Shown: positions 15,165-23,430 of the stretch, in pieces | How positions within the stretch are numbered: the stretch's first letter is position 1 | Layout: each line of letters starts with the position of its first letter | Assembly: GCA_002345825.1 (NCBI GenBank) | Contig: DDWD01000169.1 | Span: forward strand, 1 to 27,124 | Direction of reading: 5' to 3' | From: Bacteroidales bacterium UBA2295 | GTDB taxonomy: Bacteria > Bacteroidota > Bacteroidia > Bacteroidales > Tenuifilaceae | DNA length: 27,124 nucleotides | Notes under the pieces: model-generated | What the model saw: the letters and a program-made list of their open reading frames with translations, nothing else | Told to the model about the DNA's origin: nothing | Databases searched by the model: none | Translations under genes and position numbers: made by a program

Positions 15165-15215
15165 TTTGCGTAATGTTTAATGACGCAAACATACGACATT
15201 AAATTAAAACAACAA
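15165..15215 (-). promoter_or_regulatory. ars operon promoter with overlapping ArsR operator
   Basis: On the minus strand TTG (15215-15213), a 19-nt spacer and TATGTTTG (15193-15186) form a full Bacteroidota promoter. A perfect dyad tttgcgt-N11-acgcaaa (15165-15171/15183-15189) overlaps the -7 box and the predicted start of transcription, so a bound ArsR dimer would block initiation. Confidence 0.75.
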
Positions 15216-15243
15216 TGATTTTGGGTTAAAAGATTTTGTATAC

Positions 15244-16005
15244 CTAAAACCGATAGTGGATAGCCAGACTTATATTTGAGTTCCCCTCAATGCCCGTTGC
15301 CGCTTCCGATAGAATGTTGAAAAATGGTACGTTTATCCATTGAATTTGACCTTTTATACGATCGTTTCCAATTCCAAGGGTAATGATATGCTCAAGCCTA
15401 AAAACTTTGTCCCAAACTTCATAACCTGCCATTGCTATTTCGTCAAATTCAAATGCTGTGGATGGTCTTGCGTTGGCAAAAAATAGTTTGGACATTCTAA
15501 GTCCATAGGAAATTTCAACCCTTTTGTACCTTATGCCAATTGATGGTTGGATAAATGGGCGATGAATATTGTAGGCAATGCTTTGCTTATCGTTAAGCGT
15601 CTTGTTTGCTGCATATAATCCATATCCGGCGTATGTTTCAAAAACAAAAACGCTATCCCTAGTGATGGGTACAAAGAAACCACCTCCCACCTCGGCCATA
15701 AAGGCCCTAGAGTTTGGCTTGTAATTCTGGTTGTTCTCAATATGTATGTCGCTGCTAATCTCCTGAGGATTGTTGCTTGTGAAAAAAGTCGATGTGTTGA
15801 TCATTAGTGCAGTGTTTTTACCCACAGCATATGCAGCGTTTAGTCCTATAAAACTTAGATCGTGACTTGAACCGTAAAGCCCCTGTACAATTGCTTCACC
15901 TTTCTCTCTGAAAAGCGGAATGTTAGAGTTGTTGGGCGTGTAGTAAACGTGCGCACATGATGAGAATGCAATGGCAATGATAATAAGGTTTACTAATCGT
16001 TTCAT
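15244..16005 (-). CDS. Outer-membrane lipoprotein, beta-rich, unknown function
   Basis: 253 residues. A type II signal peptide ends in the lipobox FSSC (cysteine at residue 17), so the mature protein is a lipoprotein. The rest is built of amphipathic strands with many Gly/Tyr/Phe residues (VGGGFFVPITRDSVFVFETYAGYGLY) and ends SNISLAIHYRF, with a terminal Phe as in beta-barrel proteins. No catalytic motif or named family is recognised. It stands alone, directly upstream of the ars promoter on the same strand but reading away from it. Function is not assigned. Confidence 0.75.
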   Translation of the reverse strand: MKRLVNLIIIAIAFSSCAHVYYTPNNSNIPLFREKGEAIVQGLYGSSHDLSFIGLNAAYAVGKNTALMINTSTFFTSNNPQEISSDIHIENNQNYKPNSRAFMAEVGGGFFVPITRDSVFVFETYAGYGLYAANKTLNDKQSIAYNIHRPFIQPSIGIRYKRVEISYGLRMSKLFFANARPSTAFEFDEIAMAGYEVWDKVFRLEHIITLGIGNDRIKGQIQWINVPFFNILSEAATGIEGNSNISLAIHYRF

Positions 16006-16171
16006 CGATAATTTGTATTGATTATGAGACTAAAGATATCTAGGGTTTGGCTAAGTTAAAAACGGAACCATAAGCAAGCTTATTATTATCAACTAATGGA
16101 TGCAAATCAAATGCTTATGCAGGTTTACAAAATCAAAGATTTGCAAATTTTGCAACGAATTCTCAAAAAGG

Positions 16172-16191
16172 TTGTATATTTCGCAATACAA
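16172..16191 (+). promoter_or_regulatory. Dyad over the likely promoter of the HTH gene
   Basis: ttgtat-N8-atacaa (16172-16177/16186-16191) overlaps TATATTTC (16175-16182), one base from TAnnTTTG. Two ttgcaa palindromes lie upstream (16141-16146 and 16150-16155). Autoregulation by the downstream HTH protein is possible but unproven. Confidence 0.4.
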
Positions 16192-16220
16192 TTACCAAGC
16201 ATTTTTCACTTTCGATAAAA

Positions 16221-17261
16221 ATGACCACATCAGAAGCATCAGCCCTGCAAGCACAATTCCTAAGAGGAATAGAAGATGTTATTCCTTCGAATACATCGCT
16301 TGTATCAGAGCTCTCAGATATTTTAGAGATTAGTACCGATAGTGCCTATCGGCGTATGCGAGGAGAAACATTGCTAGATATTTCCGAGATTGTGAAGCTT
16401 TGCGAACATTTTCAGGTATCCTTCGATGCCTTTAGCGAGGTCAAAAGCGGGATGGTTACATTTAGCTATTTACCTATGGATGCTAAAGCCGAAAGTTTTG
16501 CCGAGTTTCTCGAGGGTACACATAGGCAATTAAAACAGATTGCCAACGCTAAGGAACCACGAATTCTTTTTGCTTGCCGCGACATACCCCTGTTTTACCA
16601 TTTTAACTATCCGGAGCTGGCTAATTTTACCATCTTTTACCTGATGCGTACGGTTATGAACCTACCCGATTTGAACAAGGTAAAGTACGATCCCGATTTT
16701 CGATTTGCCGAACTGTTGGAGGTTGGAAAATCAATTTATGATGCCTACATTAAAATCCCTTCGTATGAGGTGTGGACTGAATCGACAGTAAGGAGTACGC
16801 TTAAACAGGTTTTGTTCTACTGGGAGTCAGGGGTTTTTGAGAACAAAGAGACGGCTCTGCGGGTTTGTGCCGATTTAAGTAAGGAAATTGAAGATATTGA
16901 GCGAATGGCAGAACTGGATACAAAGATTTTAAATACGACTAAAGATGAGCCGGTTAGTCCAATTGAGGATGAGGCACAGCATCCAGTGAATTATAAATTG
17001 TTTTTAAGCGATATTGAGCTAACTAACAACGTAAAACTAATCAGCTTTGGCGATTTGCGAGCCGTTTCTCTTGGTCATCTGAGTTTTAACTCAATGCAAA
17101 CCAACAATAATGAGTATTGTAGGAATACAGAGCAGTGGCTAAATAATATCATTAAAAAATCGACATTGGTGAGCGGAACTTCTGAGAAACAACGACTCCA
17201 ACTCTTTCAAGCTATCAACAAGCAGATTGATGATTTAATGAAGAGAATTTCGGATGGGTAA
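16221..17261 (+). CDS. Putative HTH transcriptional regulator, Bacteroidota-specific type
   Basis: 346 residues, no signal peptide or membrane segment. The N-terminal part (about 25-72) reads as a helix-turn-helix: SLVSELSDILEISTDSAYRRMRGETLLDISEIVKLCEHFQVSFDAF has the spacing of an XRE/BetR-like DNA-binding domain (LxxxLxIS.DSAYRRxRGE, then L.HF..S.D). The remaining 270 residues are mostly helical with no motif I recognise and probably sense a ligand or mediate oligomerisation. The gene is divergent from the lipoprotein gene and ends only 5 bp from the convergent dehydratase gene. A dyad lies on its promoter. Confidence 0.7.
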   Translation: MTTSEASALQAQFLRGIEDVIPSNTSLVSELSDILEISTDSAYRRMRGETLLDISEIVKLCEHFQVSFDAFSEVKSGMVTFSYLPMDAKAESFAEFLEGTHRQLKQIANAKEPRILFACRDIPLFYHFNYPELANFTIFYLMRTVMNLPDLNKVKYDPDFRFAELLEVGKSIYDAYIKIPSYEVWTESTVRSTLKQVLFYWESGVFENKETALRVCADLSKEIEDIERMAELDTKILNTTKDEPVSPIEDEAQHPVNYKLFLSDIELTNNVKLISFGDLRAVSLGHLSFNSMQTNNNEYCRNTEQWLNNIIKKSTLVSGTSEKQRLQLFQAINKQIDDLMKRISDG

Positions 17262-17266
17262 ACTTA

Positions 17267-18211
17267 TTAGAAAGGCAACTTTTCAACATCCACATTGCCG
17301 CCTGAAACTATAATTCCCACCTTTTTCCCCTCGAAAACCTCGCGATTTTGCATTATGGCGGCAACCGGAACTGCCGACGAGGGCTCAATAATTATCTTCA
17401 TCCGCTCCCAAACCAAGCGCATAGCATCAACAATGGCCTCTTCGGTAACGGTAAAAATACCATCGGTATATTTCTGGATAATTGATAGCGTGAGTGGACA
17501 AAGCGATGTTCGCAGTCCATCTGCTATGGTGTTGGGATTAATCGATGGGTAAAGCACCCCATCGCGAAGCGAGCGAAACGCATCGTCGGCATTCAATGGC
17601 TCGCCAGCGTAAACTTCAATGCTTGGGTGGGTTTCTTTGGTGTATATTAGCGTTCCGGAGAATAATCCACCGCCGCCAACGGGCGTGATGATGGTTTGTA
17701 AATCGTTAACTTCTTGAAGCAGTTCGAGCGATGCGGTGCCTTGACCGCATATTACATCAAAATTTTCGTAGGGGTGAATAAACGTTGCACCGGTTTCGGA
17801 CTGCACCCTTTCCAACTCTTTTTCCCGAGCCTCTTGGGTCGATTCGCAAGTGAATATTTTGGCACCATATCCCTCAACCGCCTTGCGCTTTATTGCTGGG
17901 GCGTTGCTGGGCATTACAATGTAAGCCGGAATTCCGCGCAACGACGCAGCCAGAGCCAGCGCAGCAGCATGGTTGCCCGAGCTGTGAGTGCAAACCCCTT
18001 TTTTTGCTAGTTCATCGGGCAGGTTAAAAACCGCGTTGGATGCTCCACGAAACTTAAATGCACCAACCTTTTGGAAGTTCTCGCACTTAAAAAATGCCTC
18101 GCATCCTAGGATTCTATTCACTGATTGTGATGTGAGAACTGGCGTACAATGGGCGTATTGCTTTACAATGCAGTATGCATTTGCTATATCGTTTTTAGTT
18201 GGGGCGTTCAT
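17267..18211 (-). CDS. PLP fold-type II serine/threonine dehydratase or serine racemase
   Basis: 314 residues. PLP would be bound by K53 in GAFKFRGA. Other cofactor contacts are SSGNHAAALALAA (77-89), the glycine loop PVGGGGLFSG and the C-terminal VSGGNVD. It would deaminate L-Thr/L-Ser to 2-oxobutyrate/pyruvate, or racemise serine. The SSGNH motif (catabolic threonine deaminases usually have SAGNH), the short length without ACT domains, and blocks such as EPLNADDAFRS and VWERMKIIIEPSSAV resemble eukaryotic serine racemase. The activity cannot be settled from sequence. The first 17 nt overlap the end of the upstream CarboxypepD_reg-like gene, so the two are co-transcribed. Confidence 0.88.
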   Translation of the reverse strand: MNAPTKNDIANAYCIVKQYAHCTPVLTSQSVNRILGCEAFFKCENFQKVGAFKFRGASNAVFNLPDELAKKGVCTHSSGNHAAALALAASLRGIPAYIVMPSNAPAIKRKAVEGYGAKIFTCESTQEAREKELERVQSETGATFIHPYENFDVICGQGTASLELLQEVNDLQTIITPVGGGGLFSGTLIYTKETHPSIEVYAGEPLNADDAFRSLRDGVLYPSINPNTIADGLRTSLCPLTLSIIQKYTDGIFTVTEEAIVDAMRLVWERMKIIIEPSSAVPVAAIMQNREVFEGKKVGIIVSGGNVDVEKLPF

Positions 18212-18977
18212 GATTTAGCTTTTTATGCTGTTTGTATGCCTCAAATTTATCTAAAATTCGTTGCTTAACCTCGTACTCGCTGGCAATAAGTAGAAAACCC
18301 TCAGTGAAATCGCAGAACTCCATAAATCTGATGGCCTCAACGCTCTCTAGCCCTGTTAGCTCGTTCACTATCCCAGCCGAAAATTTTCTCACAATAATAT
18401 CCCAACGCTGCTCTTCGACCCTTTTCTCCTCTATCTTTTTCATCTGTTTCGAGTACCAATCCTCTCCGAAAGTAAAACCGCCCGAGGCAGAGGGTGTGTT
18501 TACCAACTCCATCCTATTGATGGTTTTTTGGATGTAGTCGTTTAGCTTTTCTTGCAATTCCTCCTGTTCCGATTTTGGCATTTCCATCGAAGCGACCTCT
18601 TTTATAAATCGCTGGTACGAGCCAAAGCGGGTAATTTTAACCTCTCTAATTTCGTACGATTTGGGAGTGAGCCTAATGGGGTAGTACAGCGAATCGGTGC
18701 TGAATTGCCCCCACGACGGGATTCTCATTTTGTGGAATCCAAGAGCTGTTATGATAATTGTATCGCCAATGGCAATGGGCATATCAAAATATCCAAGCAT
18801 ATCGGAAACTGTTCCCTTGCGGATGCCTGTGTTTACAATGTGCCCCAACGGTATGGGGCTGCCATTAACGGCATTAACCATTTGGAAATGGATAGTAGAG
18901 GTAGAATCCTTTGATTGCTGGGTGAATGCAGCGGTTCCAACAAAAATGAATAGTAAAATTTGGGGTATCGTTTTCAA
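18195..18977 (-). CDS. CarboxypepD_reg-like domain exported protein
   Basis: About 260 residues from the chosen start. From a TTG at 18977 the protein begins MKTIPQILLFIFVGTAAFTQQ, a clean signal peptide; the frame extends to another TTG at 19001, which adds eight residues with no benefit. The mature N-terminal third is a carboxypeptidase-regulatory-like/beta-sandwich domain (FQMVNAVNGSPIPLGHIVN, then KGTVSDMLGYFDMPIAIGDTIIITALGF), as in Bacteroidota PF13715 proteins. The C-terminal half is helical and charged, with coiled-coil tendency (about 130-190). Function is unknown; it is periplasmic or envelope. It is the first gene of a two-gene operon with the dehydratase. A 15-bp inverted repeat surrounds its start codon. 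Confidence 0.7.
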   Translation of the reverse strand: MKTIPQILLFIFVGTAAFTQQSKDSTSTIHFQMVNAVNGSPIPLGHIVNTGIRKGTVSDMLGYFDMPIAIGDTIIITALGFHKMRIPSWGQFSTDSLYYPIRLTPKSYEIREVKITRFGSYQRFIKEVASMEMPKSEQEELQEKLNDYIQKTINRMELVNTPSASGGFTFGEDWYSKQMKKIEEKRVEEQRWDIIVRKFSAGIVNELTGLESVEAIRFMEFCDFTEGFLLIASEYEVKQRILDKFEAYKQHKKLNHERPN

Positions 18978-19005
18978 GTCATTCGTTTTTCGATACCCCA
19001 AATTT
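18956..19005. repeat. 15-bp perfect inverted repeat around a start codon
   Basis: aaatttggggtatcg (18956-18970) and cgataccccaaattt (18991-19005) are exact reverse complements separated by 20 nt. The preferred TTG start (18977-18975, minus strand) lies in the loop. A TAnnTTTG box (TAAATTTG, minus strand 19006-18999) overlaps the outer arm. Confidence 0.8.
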
Positions 19006-19110
19006 ATAAGGATGTTTGGAATTATTGAAGAACAATAGGTAAGGTTAACGCTTTTTAACTGGAAGTCAAGAAATATTTCGGTTCATGCTAATCCCGAAAC
19101 ACACCTTAAA

Positions 19111-20418
19111 TTATAAGTCTAAGCCAAAACCTATCCTTAGGGTAATTATTGGTGATTTCCGAGATAGTTCTACCGTTGGACTATGAACGTACTTAAATTT
19201 AAATGAATCTGTAGCTGTAATTCGGGGTGAGGGTGCAAGTCCCAATCCAGCAAAACTCAAGATGGTTTCTGTGTTAAGCCCAGCAACAACAAAAGCATTA
19301 TGTGTAATTCTGTACTTAGCACCAATGCCTAAAATAAATCTAATCCTATCCCGACCTCTATTATAGCTAGTTTCATCAACTAAGTATGTGTAAATATCAT
19401 TAGTGCTCTTTAATACATCTAAGTATTCTGTCCCTTTTTCTTTTAAAAGGATGTTGTATGAGAAGCCAAAGTTTGCATAGGGCTGCACTTTTCCTAAAGG
19501 ATATGTATATACCAATGTTACAGGTGTGCTAATTCTCGTCTGATTTGTTAAAACATCCAGGTAAAAAGTTTCTTTTGGAAATGATTTTTCAAACATCTGA
19601 TAAACCATAAAACTATTTTTTGAGAAAAGTAACTCTATTTGAAGCGCTAAGTTGCTAGTAGTTCTAGATATCTGGTAGTTATAAAAAGCCCCAAGACTAA
19701 TGGAATTGCTAACCGATTTGTGGTCAAAACCTGTAAAACTACGCTCGTTTACACCATATGAAGCGTTTGCTCTCTTTATCCCGGTTGTAAACCCTATGCT
19801 TTGGTTTCTACTCCTGGTGCTATAAAGCGATTCATTTAAAAGCCCTTCGTCAAATTTACGATGGTAACTGAGGTATGGTTTGTTCCCCGCTTTGTTGTAC
19901 TCAGCAATTAAATTGGATATTGATGTTGGATCGAAAGGTAGGTCAGTAGGTACCACAATATCTTTTACGTCTGATGTTAGGTAACGAAGAAGATCAAGAA
20001 AGCTGGAGAAATTCTTTCCTGACTCAATGTTGATGTTATCTTTTGATATTTCAATAAGATCCAATCCTTCCTTTTCAACGTATATCCGATTGCCGTTTGC
20101 GTAAAGGCTAATTTCTCCTTTTACGAAACATTCTACTAAAATCCTATCGCCGTTAATGATTTGGGATTCGAAGTGGTTTCCGTTTTTATAACCAAAAGCA
20201 ACGAGGTCAAGAGGTGTATATACACGGGGTGTGGCAATGTCGAATCGTTTGAATACAATTTTTTGAGGCACCTTGCTACCCTCAAAGTAATGCACTAAAC
20301 CACCCAGAGTGTCGCCTTTAATGTTGACAACATAACCATCTCTAAATATTTTTTGTCCAAAAACATTAGAAATTAATGATATGAAGATAAAAATTAAAAC
20401 AAATATTCTTTTGCCCAT
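19111..20418 (-). CDS. Outer-membrane beta-barrel protein, unknown function
   Basis: 435 residues from the ATG at 20418, which gives a canonical signal peptide (MGKRIFVLIFIFISLISNVFGQ, cleavage before or after Q). A longer frame begins at 20487, but its extra 23 residues are polar and hide the signal peptide. The N-terminal part (about 25-190 of the precursor) has repeats of the kind GYVVNIKGDTLGGLV seen in Bacteroidota proteins of unknown role. The C-terminal 240 residues are a PorT/OmpA-like barrel (SIGFTTGIKRANASYG, IRFILGIGAKYRI, ITLRIGFGLDL). No enzymatic motif is seen. It is divergent from the IPT/kelch operon, with 139 nt between the chosen starts. Confidence 0.75.
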   Translation of the reverse strand: MGKRIFVLIFIFISLISNVFGQKIFRDGYVVNIKGDTLGGLVHYFEGSKVPQKIVFKRFDIATPRVYTPLDLVAFGYKNGNHFESQIINGDRILVECFVKGEISLYANGNRIYVEKEGLDLIEISKDNINIESGKNFSSFLDLLRYLTSDVKDIVVPTDLPFDPTSISNLIAEYNKAGNKPYLSYHRKFDEGLLNESLYSTRSRNQSIGFTTGIKRANASYGVNERSFTGFDHKSVSNSISLGAFYNYQISRTTSNLALQIELLFSKNSFMVYQMFEKSFPKETFYLDVLTNQTRISTPVTLVYTYPLGKVQPYANFGFSYNILLKEKGTEYLDVLKSTNDIYTYLVDETSYNRGRDRIRFILGIGAKYRITHNAFVVAGLNTETILSFAGLGLAPSPRITATDSFKFKYVHSPTVELSRKSPIITLRIGFGLDL

Positions 20419-20497
20419 AAACTTATTATTTGAAAGATTTTTGTTTAATGCAGAATAAAATAAAGTTTTTATTTTGTGTTTAATCAAAACAATTATC

Positions 20498-20527
20498 TTT
20501 GAAAGGATTTATTGAGTTTTATTTTTT
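20498..20527 (+). promoter_or_regulatory. Possible promoter of the IPT/kelch operon
   Basis: TTTG (20498-20501), 18 nt, then TATTTTTT (20520-20527), one base short of TAnnTTTG. This would leave a leader of about 25 nt before the GTG at 20558. Confidence 0.3.
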
Positions 20528-20557
20528 AAAATCCCACTGTAAATAAAGCCTTTTTTT

Positions 20558-23407
20558 GTGAAAAAGTACATCACTTTAAGTAAGAAAAATGTAGTTATCT
20601 TACTGTTTGCTGTAATACTGAGTTTTCAGCTTATTTCCTGCCAAAAAGAAATTGATAACCAAAGGGATTACCCCCGCATTAAAACTCTTGATGTTGTAAA
20701 TATTGACAATACCGGAGCCACATTTCGGGGTGAGATAATATCGTTGGGGAATAGTCCTATAGATAAGTGTGGTTTTGTTTGGGGAAGAACGGAGAATTTA
20801 AATATTGGAAACCACGACTACATTGAAGCAAATTATAGCGAAGCCGAAATGTATTTCGAAGCCCGGATTGTGAGATCGATGGAGGCAAATAAGGAGTACT
20901 ATGTTAGGTCTTTTGCTAAGTCTAATGGTAAAGTTATTTATGGTGAAGTAAACTCATTTATTAGCTTAGGCAGTGAAGCTCCAGAAATTCTTGGATTTGA
21001 ACCTAGGCTGGCCGCTTGGGGTGATACAATTATTATTAGAGGAAGGAACTTCAGCAATGTTGCAGCGCAAACAAATCTTTATTTTGGTGAAACTAGATTG
21101 CCACTCAGTGATCTTGTAAAAAAGCCTAATGATTCTATCCTTGTTGCTTCGGTTCCATTCGATATTACTGAAGATGAATGTATGCTTACCGTTGATATCC
21201 TAGGCAATAGTAGACAGTTCAAAACCTATCCATTCAAATTAATTTTTCCTACAATAACAGACTTTTCACCCAAAATTGTTCGATGGGGAGATACATTAGC
21301 AATAACAGGTACAAATATTAATAACCCGCAATTTAAAGTAAAAATTGGCGATTTTGAAGCAAAGGAAATCAGGATTGTTAGCCGAAGTTCAATAAAATTG
21401 CTTGTGCCCGATGAGGTATGTGCTGACGATAATTCAGTTGTAATGAATTTCAGGGATTTATCAATTAAAGCTAACGATATTTTAAGATTCCAACCCCCTA
21501 CCATCGACAGTATTGTTCCGCCCGAGGCTAGCTGGGGGGAAGAGGTGGCTCTTTATGGTAAGTTTCACAGGTTAGAATCGTTTAGCAAAATTCATTTCAA
21601 TACGGTTGAAGCCACTGTTGTGAGACACTCACGCGATTCTATAAAAGTGATGGTGCCTTCCGATCTTGTATCACAAAGCCAAGAGGGTGATGTGTCCCTA
21701 ATCTATAAGGCAAACGATATTGAGGCGAAGCACGCTGATGGCTTTGTGCTAAAGGGGCCAAGGATTGAGTCGTTTTCGCCTTTAAACGGACGTAGTTTTA
21801 ATGAGGTGATTTTAAAAGGTAGTTTTAATACTGAGCATACAAAGTTATTTTTAGGAGATGTTTTATTGAATACGGCTAGTGTCAGTAGTTCTTCTATAGC
21901 GGCAATAATTCCTAGTGAAAGTAATTTCCAGTCGAATACAAATCGATTTAAGGTTGTTGTAGGTAATTCTCAAGCTGAATCGCAATTGGAGTTTACTATT
22001 GCTAATCCTAAAATAATTGATTTTAGTCCACTTGAAGCGACTTTTGGTGATACAATTACAATAATAGGTAAGAACTTTGCTACAGGGGACGAAAGTAATA
22101 TAGTTACCTTTAGCAATATGTGTACATTACCTGTTGTCTTGGCTAATGATACTATGGTAAAAGTTATTGTGCCAGAGGATACAGATAGTTCACCTAGGTA
22201 TTTATCATTAAATGTGAAATCAAATGGTGTTGTACATCCTGATAATGCGGCTTATTCTGACAAAGCATTTACTCTCTTAAAACCAGAAATAATATCAATA
22301 TCACCCAATTCAGGATCAGGTGATGAGACAATTACAATTCTGGGGGATTTCTTTAATCCTTCCGTTGAACACAACTTGATTGTTCTTGGAGACACTTACT
22401 TATATCCGAAATCTGCCAGTAAAAACCAACTCACTGTTGATATTCCACCTCTGTATAGGGGTGAATATCAAATAAAACTATTAATGAATGGGTATGAGGT
22501 AACATCTCCCCAATCGTATGTTTGTAGTACACCTTGGAGGAAACTAACTACACCTAGTTATTGGGATGTAGGAAGGCCGGTTGTAATTCAAGATTTGGCT
22601 TATATTTACTTTAATTACTATTACAATCCTACTATTTACAGGTATAACCCCGTCGATAATTCTTGGGTAAATATTACTGTTCCTAATAATAGCAAAAAAG
22701 ATATTTCAGTTTTTCAAAATAATGGTAAGATTTACTTTGTAGTAGGTGCAGAAGAAAATAATACAACCGGTGCTCGAACACCCTACGAAACCGTTGAATC
22801 ATTCGATCCCGTAAACAATAATTGGAATACTCTCGAAGATTTTCCAGGAGGAACAATATTTGGAGCATTTTCATTTACAATTGGAGACAAATCATACATC
22901 GTAGGTGGATTAAAACAAGTTGGCTCTTTTTCAAATGAAGTTTGGGAATATAACGGAAAAACTATGGAATGGATTCAGAAAAAAAACATCCCGTTTAGTT
23001 TGAGTAAGCTCTATTTTAGGCAGTTATCATTTGTTTTTGAAAAAAAGGGGTATGTTTTTGACACAGATATGAAGCATTTATGGGAATATAATCCTGAATT
23101 GGACCAATGGTCTCGAAAAAAAGATTTTCCTGGAACTAGACGTATGTTTGCAACTACTTTTGTGCTTAATGATTATGTTTACTTCGGAACTGGACAGGAT
23201 GATGTTTTAGACAACAATGATTTTTGGACGTATAACCCAAAAACAGATGAGTGGGAAGAGAAATCATCACTACCTTTTTCTCATAGGATAAATTGTATTG
23301 GTTTTGCGATCAACAACAAAGGATATATAGGATTTGGCCACAGCCCTGGTCCTCAAGTTGAATTATTTTACGACTTATACGAATACGACCCCACCCTAGA
23401 ACCCTAA
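20558..23407 (+). CDS. Surface lipoprotein with six IPT/TIG domains and kelch propeller
   Basis: 949 residues, GTG start. A signal peptide with lipobox LISC (C28) makes it a lipoprotein. An FN3-like module (about 38-135: GATFRGEI, then GFVWGRTENL and YYVRSFAKS) comes first. Six IPT/TIG domains follow, starting near 142, 231, 314, 401, 484 and 576, each opening P.I..FSP....WGDTI.I.G. The C-terminal 290 residues hold about five kelch repeats (WEYNPELDQWSRKKDFPGTRR and similar), expected to form a beta-propeller. The design suggests binding of glycans or proteins at the cell surface; the ligand is unknown. It is the first gene of an operon with two DUF3857 proteins (23 nt and 21 nt gaps). There is no SusC/SusD pair nearby. 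Confidence 0.88.
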   Translation: MKKYITLSKKNVVILLFAVILSFQLISCQKEIDNQRDYPRIKTLDVVNIDNTGATFRGEIISLGNSPIDKCGFVWGRTENLNIGNHDYIEANYSEAEMYFEARIVRSMEANKEYYVRSFAKSNGKVIYGEVNSFISLGSEAPEILGFEPRLAAWGDTIIIRGRNFSNVAAQTNLYFGETRLPLSDLVKKPNDSILVASVPFDITEDECMLTVDILGNSRQFKTYPFKLIFPTITDFSPKIVRWGDTLAITGTNINNPQFKVKIGDFEAKEIRIVSRSSIKLLVPDEVCADDNSVVMNFRDLSIKANDILRFQPPTIDSIVPPEASWGEEVALYGKFHRLESFSKIHFNTVEATVVRHSRDSIKVMVPSDLVSQSQEGDVSLIYKANDIEAKHADGFVLKGPRIESFSPLNGRSFNEVILKGSFNTEHTKLFLGDVLLNTASVSSSSIAAIIPSESNFQSNTNRFKVVVGNSQAESQLEFTIANPKIIDFSPLEATFGDTITIIGKNFATGDESNIVTFSNMCTLPVVLANDTMVKVIVPEDTDSSPRYLSLNVKSNGVVHPDNAAYSDKAFTLLKPEIISISPNSGSGDETITILGDFFNPSVEHNLIVLGDTYLYPKSASKNQLTVDIPPLYRGEYQIKLLMNGYEVTSPQSYVCSTPWRKLTTPSYWDVGRPVVIQDLAYIYFNYYYNPTIYRYNPVDNSWVNITVPNNSKKDISVFQNNGKIYFVVGAEENNTTGARTPYETVESFDPVNNNWNTLEDFPGGTIFGAFSFTIGDKSYIVGGLKQVGSFSNEVWEYNGKTMEWIQKKNIPFSLSKLYFRQLSFVFEKKGYVFDTDMKHLWEYNPELDQWSRKKDFPGTRRMFATTFVLNDYVYFGTGQDDVLDNNDFWTYNPKTDEWEEKSSLPFSHRINCIGFAINNKGYIGFGHSPGPQVELFYDLYEYDPTLEP

Positions 23408-23430
23408 TTTTAAATTTTAATGATTTTACA

